This document shows, in pieces, positions 52,078 to 58,070 of a stretch of DNA of 58,070 nt. The notes beneath the pieces were generated by a model, which did not search any database, was not told the DNA's origin, and was given only the letters and a program-made list of their open reading frames with translations. Position 1 is the stretch's first letter, and each line of letters begins with the position of its first letter. Made by a program: the position numbers and the translations under genes. Source of the DNA: Nitrobium sp046350935 (GTDB lineage: Bacteria > Nitrospirota > Thermodesulfovibrionia > Thermodesulfovibrionales > Dissulfurispiraceae); NCBI GenBank assembly GCA_046350935.1, contig JAXLZK010000026.1:1-58070 (forward strand), written 5' to 3'.

Positions 52078-52542
52078 CTAAAACAGGGTGGGGGAAGCAG
52101 GCGGCGTCTTTCTCTTCCGGGGCGATGCCTCTGCCTTCTGCGGTGCAGTGCGCTCCCTGACGACCGTGACAGACCCCTTTTTCGGCGGCTCCGCCTTCTT
52201 TTCCGTCTTCCTCCCCCCCGTTCTCGCCCTCTTCTCTTTCGCTGTTTTGCTCATCTCTTTCTTTCGAGCTTCTTCCGTCCCTCTTTTCCCCCGGCTCTTC
52301 ACTCCGCCCTTTTTGACTGTCTTCTTGCAAGGCCGGATTGTGCGGAAGGGCATATACGGGTAAAGGGGGCATTCCGGTATCTTGCAATCTGCGGCGCCGT
52401 CGGCAAAATAGGACATGCAATCATAGCAGCGGGCAAGGACAGCCTGCTGGAGAGTCAGGTCCTTTCCCTTCAGATAGCTCATCAATTCCTTCCTGCCCTG
52501 GGCGGATACTCCGTACTTTTTTATGGTCTCAAGCTTTGTCAT
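52078..52542 (-). CDS. Cys-cluster, Lys-rich protein co-transcribed with lexA
   Basis: 154 residues. The N-terminal half (about 1-75) has helical KKYGVSAQGRKELMSYLKGK then LARCYDCMSYFADGAADC and PECPLYPYMPFR: a C-x2-C-x9-C-x4-C cluster fit for zinc or an Fe-S cluster. The second half is almost all Lys, Arg, Pro, Ala and Thr (about 76-150), suggesting nucleic-acid binding. GAGAAGGAG precedes the ATG. Because it is the first gene of the lexA transcript, a role in the damage response is likely (inference). Small proteins with a CPLYPYMPYR-type motif occur in other genomes; I know no function. Confidence 0.72.
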   Translation of the reverse strand: MTKLETIKKYGVSAQGRKELMSYLKGKDLTLQQAVLARCYDCMSYFADGAADCKIPECPLYPYMPFRTIRPCKKTVKKGGVKSRGKRGTEEARKKEMSKTAKEKRARTGGRKTEKKAEPPKKGSVTVVRERTAPQKAEASPRKRKTPPASPTLF

Positions 52543-52682
52543 ACTCCTTCTCTCGCAGTGACGTGAACACGTTCCTTCGGGCGATTGCTCCCCGAAGCAG
52601 CGCGGTGCGGGGAAAGAAAAACTGCAACGGGGGTTTTCGGGGAGTGCAACCCTTCTCTCTGCACATACAATAACCTATTACT

Positions 52683-52712
52683 ACTATACATTCGTATAGT
52701 TAATTTTGTCAA
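52683..52712 (-). promoter_or_regulatory. lexA operon promoter with overlapping palindromic operator
   Basis: Minus-strand TTGACA (52712-52707), an 18-bp spacer and TATAGT (52688-52683). A perfect palindrome ACTATAC-GAAT-GTATAGT (52700-52683) covers the -10 and much of the spacer, an ideal repressor site, most simply LexA's own. The 5' leader to 52542 is about 130 nt. 52713-52995 has no gene I can support. Confidence 0.65.
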
Positions 52713-52995
52713 TCGCGCCCAGAAGCGCTGCCACGCTTTCCGATTCCCTGCTCCATGAGCCGGGGTGGAGCGCCTCTGAATCATACGATTCCCTGTAAAA
52801 TATAGTCAACACTGTCAAAAAAATTCTACAAAAAAGTTGCCTTTCTTTTACGTTTCTTGAAAAAGAACCCGCAACGAGCTAAAAGTCTCAACGATTCAAT
52901 ACGCTTCACCACAGATCCTCATGGCATGGGACTTGCGTCTCTCTTCATGGGAAAGTTGGTCAGTCTCTGAATTCCTGAATTGTGGAGGACATTGC

Positions 52996-53208
52996 GTGAA
53001 ATACGAAATTTTTTCCATTTTGAAGAGACTTATCCACCAATCGAAGGACTTGAACGACTTTAAAATCAAAATCGTGCAGGAAGGGATCACTCTGAAAGTG
53101 GACGAACAGAATTCCTTATGGCTTTACCATCGAAACGATCGCTTCAAACTCGATGTCGATATGTCGCAGTACCCCTTCCTGAATTCGCTGGCTCTCCCCA
53201 AAAAATAA
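52996..53208 (+). CDS. Hypothetical protein, AT-rich
   Basis: 70 residues from GTG 52996, which sits 7 nt after GGAGG; an in-frame ATG at 52921 lacks a ribosome site. It starts VKYEIFSILKRLIHQSKDLN and continues through a beta-rich end (ITLKVDEQNSLWLYHRNDRF). Its base composition is visibly poorer in GC than its neighbours, which hints at recent acquisition. No family recognised. Confidence 0.5.
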   Translation: MKYEIFSILKRLIHQSKDLNDFKIKIVQEGITLKVDEQNSLWLYHRNDRFKLDVDMSQYPFLNSLALPKK

Positions 53209-53231
53209 AACGCAGTGCGTTCTCACCCTCT

Positions 53232-54629
53232 CTAAGAACCGGCTCCGGAAGGCCGTTCCGGAAGGCCGCTCCGGGAGAGGGGCCTGCTCAGCGAGCAGTA
53301 CTCGCCGATGCTCAGAAGCTTTTCGATGGCGCTGTTGACGGGGTAATAGATGCCCGTCCGCCTGACCTCGTCCGCAATAGCCGCCAGATCCCCCTCGCTC
53401 ATCTCCATGAACGCGTCCACCACCACGGGATCGAAGTGCCTTTCCCTCTCCCCCTGGATGATCTCCCTCGTTTTCTCAAAGGAGAAGGGCTCCTTATAAG
53501 GCCGCTTGCTCATCAGGGCATCGAAGACGTCCACGAGGGCAAAGATGCGCGCCGTTATGTGGTTCTCCTCTCCCTTCAGTCCGCGGGGATACCCCGAGCC
53601 GTCCCACTTTTCGTGGTGCCCGAAGACCACCTCCGCGCCGAGCGCGAGCAAATCGATGTCCTTGACCAGTTCGTAGCCCTTCACCGTATGCGTCTGCATG
53701 ATCGTCCTCTCTTCGGGAGTGAGTGCGCCGGGTTTGAGGAGGATGATATCGGATACGCCGATCTTGCCGATATCGTGGAGGTAGGAGCCGATCACGAGCT
53801 TGCTCATCTCCCGCTCCTCCAGGTTGAGCCGTTTCCCGATCGAGACGCAATAGGCCACCACCCGCTCCGAATGCCCTTCGGTCTCCATGTCCCGCAGCTC
53901 GAGGGCCTTGGCAAGCCCCCTCACCGCGTCGAAATGGGAGCGGGCAAGGGACTTGTACATCTTGTTCAGCTCGGTATGGTAGAGGAGGATTTCTCCTGCG
54001 GCCCCTTTGAACTGTCCGTATAGCAGGAGATAGAGGAGGACCGGGATCGAAAGGGAGAGCAGCGCGATAATGAGATTGTGCGTACCCAGGAACGTAATCT
54101 GCGGCGAGGTGCGGTATACTTCGAGGACCGCCGCTATCTCCCCTTTCCTCCATACCGGCAGGTACATTTCGAGGAGCTTTCCGTGCCCCTGCAGCGCGCT
54201 GTTCTCCGCGTCCGTCATCTCCTCGATCTCCGCCGTCATCCTGCCGGAGGAGAGGACCTCCCTGAGGTGCGCGTTGGAAGGAAAGGAGATGCCGATAAGT
54301 GATCTGTCCGTGTGGGCATAGAGCACCGTGGTATCGGGGGCCCATATCTTGAACTCCACCAGGTTGCCGTATTCCATGAAGACGGCGATCCGCTTCAGGA
54401 GTTCTTCGTGTTTTTTCGGATGGAGGCGGATATCCTGCGGGTCGAAAGGCAGCTCCTTCCGGCTGAAGTTCTCGAGCAGGCGGAGGGAGTCGCCCTTGTA
54501 CACCTGCACGTCGGAATAATAGCGCGCAACGGGGAGCAGAACAGAAAGCGTGACGGCGATGATCACCGTCATAAGGAAGCTCCTTTTGAAGAAAGTCCTG
54601 ATGAGATCGTGCGCAACGGATTCCGCCAT
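53232..54629 (-). CDS. Membrane HD-GYP cyclic-di-GMP phosphodiesterase
   Basis: 465 residues. Two membrane helices (about 15-35, SFLMTVIIAVTLSVLLPVA; about 185-208, LIIALLSLSIPVLLYLLLYG) bracket a periplasmic sensor domain. The HD-GYP domain (about 240-425) keeps SYLHDIGKIGV, HHEKWDGSGYPRGLKGEE and RIFALVDVFDAL, so the metal ligands and the GYP motif are intact. It should hydrolyse cyclic di-GMP. ATG 54629 is used. The gene is monocistronic as far as visible; the signal is unknown. Confidence 0.9.
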   Translation of the reverse strand: MAESVAHDLIRTFFKRSFLMTVIIAVTLSVLLPVARYYSDVQVYKGDSLRLLENFSRKELPFDPQDIRLHPKKHEELLKRIAVFMEYGNLVEFKIWAPDTTVLYAHTDRSLIGISFPSNAHLREVLSSGRMTAEIEEMTDAENSALQGHGKLLEMYLPVWRKGEIAAVLEVYRTSPQITFLGTHNLIIALLSLSIPVLLYLLLYGQFKGAAGEILLYHTELNKMYKSLARSHFDAVRGLAKALELRDMETEGHSERVVAYCVSIGKRLNLEEREMSKLVIGSYLHDIGKIGVSDIILLKPGALTPEERTIMQTHTVKGYELVKDIDLLALGAEVVFGHHEKWDGSGYPRGLKGEENHITARIFALVDVFDALMSKRPYKEPFSFEKTREIIQGERERHFDPVVVDAFMEMSEGDLAAIADEVRRTGIYYPVNSAIEKLLSIGEYCSLSRPLSRSGLPERPSGAGS

Positions 54630-54959
54630 GGGCCCCCTTCCTCTTCAGGGTGCGGCGGCAAACCCCCGGCTGCCTGCTCCCGCCGCGGCCGGCCGCGCAC
54701 CCTGGTCAGAATTCTTTTCGGTCGTATTGTATCAGAACGAATACTCTTTTTGCCCGGCGCTTTTTCTGCACGAAAAGAGCGTGAAGAGGGGCGGCGGAAG
54801 CGCGTACCCGGACCGGCCGCTTGACAGCATACGGGGCCGTCACTAAACTATGAGCAGAACTAGGACGCCCTGCCGGTGTGCCCTGCACGAAGAGGCGCTC
54901 GAAAACAAAAAGCCGCTCCCCGGAAGAAAGGGGCTCCCGGTGGGCAGGGAGAAACCGCC

Positions 54960-56339
54960 ATGAGAATCGTCGTATTGAACGGGAGCCCGAAGGGCAGCCG
55001 GAGCGTGACCCTGCAGTACGTGCATTTCATTGAAAAGAACTTTCCGCAGCATGCGTTCAGGATTTTCAACGTCGCGCAGCAGATAAAGGGGATCGAGAGG
55101 GACGAAGCCCTCTTTCGCGAAATTACCGGGGAGGTGAGAGAGGCGGACGGAGTCCTTTGGGCCTTTCCCCTCTATGTCTTTCTCGTCTCCGCGCAGTACA
55201 AGCGCTTCATCGAGCTCATTACGGAAAGAAAAGCGGAGGACGCCTTCAGGGGGAAATACGCGGCGGTCCTGACCACATCGATCCACTTTTTCGATCATAC
55301 GGCCCACGCCTACCTGCGCGGCATCTGCGACGACCTCGGGATGAAACACGCGGGCTCTTTTTCCGCCGATATGTACGACCTGCTGCAAGAAGGGATGCGG
55401 GACAGGCTGAAGCTGTTCGCCATGCACTTCTTTGAGGCGATAGAGCGCCGGCTACCCGCACCGCGGGCCTACCCGCCGGTCGCAGCGCGCCCCTTCGAGT
55501 ACCTGCCGGGCAGCGCGGGGCCTGCCCTGGATGCCGGCGGCAAGAGGGTCGTTCTCCTCACCGACTCCTCAGCTGCCGGGACCAACCTGGGCAGAATGAT
55601 CGACCGTATCGCACACTCCTTTTCCCGAGGGATTGAAGTGATCGACCTGAACGCCGTCGCCATCAAAGGAGGGTGTATGGGCTGCCTTCAGTGCGGGTAT
55701 GACAATACCTGCGCCTACGGGGACCAGGACTCCTACCGGGAATTCTACGACTCGCGGATCAAGACGGCGGACATCCTCCTGTACGCCGGCACGGTCAAGG
55801 ACAGATATCTCTCCTCACGATGGAAGCTGTTCTTCGACAGGTCCTTCTACAACACCCACAAGCCGACCCTCGCGGGAAAGCAGCTCGGGGTGCTCATTTC
55901 GGGTCCCCTGGGACAGCTTCCGCATCTCAGGCAGATCCTGGAGGCATACGCCGAATGGCAGCAGGCGCACCTTGTCGATTTCGTCACCGATGAGTCCGGG
56001 GATTCGGCTGCGATAGACTCCCTGCTCGACAGCCTTGCGGGGCAGCTCGTCCGTTTTTCCGCCTCCGGCTATGTCAAACCTCCCACTTTTCTCGGCGTTG
56101 CGGGAATGAAGATTTTCCGGGACGACATATGGGGGAGGTTCCGGTTTCCCTTCCTGGCCGACCACGAATTTTACAAGGAGCGCGGGGCCTACGATTTTCC
56201 GCACAAGAACTACCCGTCCCGCATCGCCAATGCGCTCCTCCTGCTCCTGGCGCGCATTCCCCCGATGAGGAGGGAGATCTACAAGAAGAGAATGAAAGAG
56301 GAGATGATCAAGCCGTTGAAAAAGGTGCTGGAGAAGTGA
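54960..56339 (+). CDS. Tandem flavodoxin-like NAD(P)H-dependent FMN reductase
   Basis: 459 residues from ATG 54960 (GGCAGGGAG upstream). There are two flavodoxin-fold halves: about 1-180 with FMN motif VVLNGSPKGSRSVTLQ, and about 195-380 with VVLLTDSSAAGTNLG and the iron-sulfur-flavoprotein-like Cys cluster GGCMGCLQCGYDNTCAYGDQ. The C-terminal 80 residues (DIWGRFRFPFLADHEFYKER) are helical and basic. Usually such proteins have one domain, so this is a duplication/fusion in which only the second half keeps the Cys motif. Substrate (quinone, metal, aromatic) unknown. Confidence 0.8.
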   Translation: MRIVVLNGSPKGSRSVTLQYVHFIEKNFPQHAFRIFNVAQQIKGIERDEALFREITGEVREADGVLWAFPLYVFLVSAQYKRFIELITERKAEDAFRGKYAAVLTTSIHFFDHTAHAYLRGICDDLGMKHAGSFSADMYDLLQEGMRDRLKLFAMHFFEAIERRLPAPRAYPPVAARPFEYLPGSAGPALDAGGKRVVLLTDSSAAGTNLGRMIDRIAHSFSRGIEVIDLNAVAIKGGCMGCLQCGYDNTCAYGDQDSYREFYDSRIKTADILLYAGTVKDRYLSSRWKLFFDRSFYNTHKPTLAGKQLGVLISGPLGQLPHLRQILEAYAEWQQAHLVDFVTDESGDSAAIDSLLDSLAGQLVRFSASGYVKPPTFLGVAGMKIFRDDIWGRFRFPFLADHEFYKERGAYDFPHKNYPSRIANALLLLLARIPPMRREIYKKRMKEEMIKPLKKVLEK

Positions 56340-56524
56340 GGGGGGCCGGATCTCCCGCAGCACTGCTCGCTTGTGTAGCGGACGCTACTGAAAACAAGCG
56401 CCCACCGGCTTTAGTGTAAATGCAGGGATACGCGGCACGTTTTCCGCGCTGCTCACGAAAGCAAAACAGGAGCCCGGCTCTTTGCACCCGTGCACTGCTC
56501 CTGAGAAGAAGGAGGGAGGACCGT

Positions 56525-57025
56525 ATGGAGCTTGTAGCCCGCGTGGACGGCATCGACCATTGGCGGACATGGTTCTGGGACGATTGCGATTCCCACGGCA
56601 TGTTCGGAATAACCCTCAAGCATACAAGGCGTATTCAAGGATACCTGGAGGGGATACCCCCGTATGATTCCGGCACCCTGATCTACCTGGAAGACGCACC
56701 CTATTTCCGTTTCTCGGGCCAGACCGTTCACGTCATTCACGGCCCCTACATCGTGGTGCCCTCCGCTCTGCCCCCGAAGAGCGCTGCTGCCCACAAGACG
56801 GAAAACGGGATCATCCTCTGGTGCAAGCGCAAAGCGCACGAGGGACCCTGGAGTGACGGCCTGAAAACGCGAGAGTTCCACGGAATCCCCTATGATATTC
56901 CGCAGTGTGCGAGCTACTATGGGTTCTTCCCCTTCCGTTTCAGAATAGAGCGGGACAGCTCCTTTACCACCCGATGGGTGCCCCATCATGCAGACTGCAG
57001 GTATTGCCGCTCGTTAAATGCATAG
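56525..57025 (+). CDS. Uncharacterised protein, 166 residues
   Basis: ATG 56525 follows AGGAGGGAGG. Aromatic-rich (IDHWRTWFWDDCDSHGMFGI; FRFSGQTVHVIHGPYIVVPS; YYGFFPFRFRIERD) with several Cys (DDC, WCK, QC, DCRYC near the end). The last motif C-x2-C plus His (HHADCRYC) could bind a metal. No signal peptide or membrane helix. Not recognised. Confidence 0.6.
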   Translation: MELVARVDGIDHWRTWFWDDCDSHGMFGITLKHTRRIQGYLEGIPPYDSGTLIYLEDAPYFRFSGQTVHVIHGPYIVVPSALPPKSAAAHKTENGIILWCKRKAHEGPWSDGLKTREFHGIPYDIPQCASYYGFFPFRFRIERDSSFTTRWVPHHADCRYCRSLNA

Positions 57026-57130
57026 CAGGCGCCCCGGACAACGCAACGACGCACAGCCCCCGGCCGACCCTGCGGCGGCGCCGGGAGCAAAAGGCATCCC
57101 GGCGGGAAGGGGATACTTCCCCGCTGCCGC

Positions 57131-57619
57131 TCAGAACTCCTTTGCCCTCTGCTGCCCGTTCTGCATGAATGCCTTTATGCGGGCAACATGGCATCCTCTC
57201 TCACACACCACTTTTGCAAACTCGTTCGAGATTGCGAGGCCGCCTTTTCCAAAGGACATATCGACCAGATACCCGACCCGGTATTTTTCGGCAACCGACC
57301 TCTCCATTGCGAGCATGAGCTCCAGGGCCTCCGGCAAGGTCAGCTCCTTTGAGGCAAGCCGCCTCTCCATGGTGCCCGCCAGGTCCAGTGTTTCATCAAT
57401 CTGAGGCGACAGGAACGCGAAGAGCTCGGGGGACAAATCCCCCGCCTTGAAACAGGCGAGAGCATGTTCCAGGATAACGGCGTGCCCCTCTTCTTCCCGC
57501 GAGAGTGCGGAGAACAGCTCCTCAGCGGCCCCGTTGAACAGGGCGCTCAGATCCCGGCAGATCCCGGCGGACCTCTTCTCGAATTCAATGAATTTTTTTA
57601 TTTTGTCCGCCACGTCCAT
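57131..57619 (-). CDS. Ferritin-like/rubrerythrin-type diiron protein
   Basis: 162 residues, a four-helix bundle with E-x-x-H type ligands: IEFEKRSAGICRDLSALF (Glu), ALSREEEGHAVILEHAL (Glu and His), LELMLAMERSVAEKYRVGYL (Glu). The spacing suits a diiron site, though the second-helix pattern is a little unusual. No rubredoxin domain, but a C-terminal VVCERGCHVARIK could bind another metal. Probably peroxide or iron handling in an anaerobe. Ribosome site AGGAATG is weak. Confidence 0.75.
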   Translation of the reverse strand: MDVADKIKKFIEFEKRSAGICRDLSALFNGAAEELFSALSREEEGHAVILEHALACFKAGDLSPELFAFLSPQIDETLDLAGTMERRLASKELTLPEALELMLAMERSVAEKYRVGYLVDMSFGKGGLAISNEFAKVVCERGCHVARIKAFMQNGQQRAKEF

Positions 57620-57827
57620 GCTTCATTCCTTGTCACGAGCAGCACTTGTAAAATATATACTCCATCTTGGAGGAGAATACAAGACCCTTAAAGTCCGGGA
57701 TCCGGGGCGGGAGAAGTGAAAAAGAGAGGGCCGGTGCGTACACTTTTGCCTGCCTGCTTTTGGCAGGGCCGCTCCGGGACAGCGGAACGGTACCGGGCGG
57801 CCCTCCTGCGATCAGACGCTGCTTGGT

Positions 57828-57854
57828 ACTGCGGAGGAGTGCGCCCTCCGCAGT
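57828..57854 (-). terminator. Terminator hairpin after dnaK
   Basis: ACTGCGGAGG (57828-57837) and CCTCCGCAGT (57845-57854) form a 10-bp stem with a 7-nt loop, 24 bp past the dnaK stop. No marked T-run follows. 57620-57827 holds no gene I can support. Confidence 0.65.
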
Positions 57855-57878
57855 CTCTTCATGTAGTTGTAGTCCCGC

Positions 57879-58070
57879 CTATGCGGACTTGTCCTCGAAC
57901 TCCGCTTCGTAGACGTCCTCTTCATGGCGCTTCGCGCCCTTTCCGTTGCCATTGCCGTTGCCGTTGGCTCCGCACCCTCCGCCTCCGCAGCCTCCCGATG
58001 CTCCTGGGTGAGCGCCCTGCCCAGCTTGCCCTGATTGGTAGACATGCTCGGCGATCTTGTGGGAGGCCTT
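57879..58070 (-). CDS. dnaK: DnaK chaperone, C-terminal end (partial)
   Basis: The minus-strand frame from the window edge to TAG 57881-57879 gives 63 residues beginning KASHKIAEHVYQSGQAGQG, then a Gly/Asn-rich linker and the acidic end EEDVYEAEFEDKSA. This is the disordered C-terminal tail of DnaK (Hsp70) with its EED/AEF-type end. Most of the gene lies outside the window. The linker is odd in carrying two cysteines (GGCGGGGCGANG). Confidence 0.88.
   Translation of the reverse strand, partial: KASHKIAEHVYQSGQAGQGAHPGASGGCGGGGCGANGNGNGNGKGAKRHEEDVYEAEFEDKSA

Noticed and set aside
57018..57404. Plus-strand frame over the ferritin-like gene
   Set aside because: The minus-strand frame encodes a recognisable four-helix diiron protein; this one is its shadow.

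Overview
The window is about 58 kb of GC-rich bacterial chromosome with one 100-base scaffold gap (36579-36678). No gene names the species. The mix suggests an anaerobic or microaerophilic Gram-negative with an outer membrane (TonB-dependent receptor, lipoproteins, a LapA-LapB fusion). It also has a ferredoxin-linked 2-oxoacid oxidoreductase, succinate dehydrogenase, corrinoid-dependent methyl transfer, an RNA-ligase-partner PIN protein and many sensor kinases. This gene content resembles Nitrospirota or Desulfobacterota; that assignment is an inference.

Layout. 1-660: a DUF559 gene between 33-bp inverted repeats. 936-6909: a five-gene plus-strand unit with a TonB-dependent receptor, a 32-residue precursor-like peptide, a radical SAM maturase, a periplasmic binding protein and a histidine kinase. 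6944-8881: a pseudouridine synthase and a TPR lipoprotein. 9100-9492: a nested miniature transposon, followed by tRNA-Leu(CAG) and a TPR protein. 11388-16421: a C1 methyltransferase operon with a MEDS-type regulator. 16695-17512: two small envelope proteins. 17576-20447: PIN protein, LapA-LapB fusion, rlmH and rsfS. 20643-24458: hybrid kinase, unknown protein, aquaporin. 24509-27745: sdhABCD. 27978-32556: a repeat- and pseudogene-rich segment. 32637-36871: lipoprotein, HEAT protein, 2-hydroxyacid dehydrogenase, a second radical SAM maturase and, across the gap, its candidate precursor. 37141-45279: CBS protein, GGDEF/EAL protein, transketolase and the KorAB pair. 45999-58070: tRNA-Leu(UAG), a methyltransferase with in-frame UGA, a vWA lipoprotein, a DUF4912 protein, lexA and its partner, an HD-GYP protein, a tandem flavoprotein, a ferritin-like protein and the 3' end of dnaK.

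The most interesting signal is selenocysteine use. A short gene with a strong promoter and ribosome binding site (36871 leftward) faces a SPASM radical SAM maturase. It has three in-frame UGA codons at three-codon spacing (Cys-x-x-U-x-x-U-x-x-U-Cys-Cys), followed at once by a hairpin with a GUC loop. An unrelated methyltransferase at 46691-47428 has an in-frame UGA where its family carries Cys. Exactly 11 nt downstream of that UGA is a perfect 7-bp hairpin with the same GUC loop. The two loci support each other as SECIS-driven selenoprotein genes, one of them a putative multi-selenocysteine ribosomal peptide.

The second RiPP-like system (2852-5372) pairs a Cys-Cys peptide and maturase with an outer-membrane receptor and a binding protein/kinase pair. 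This suggests a secreted, re-imported and sensed peptide product, possibly a metallophore or signal. That role is inference.
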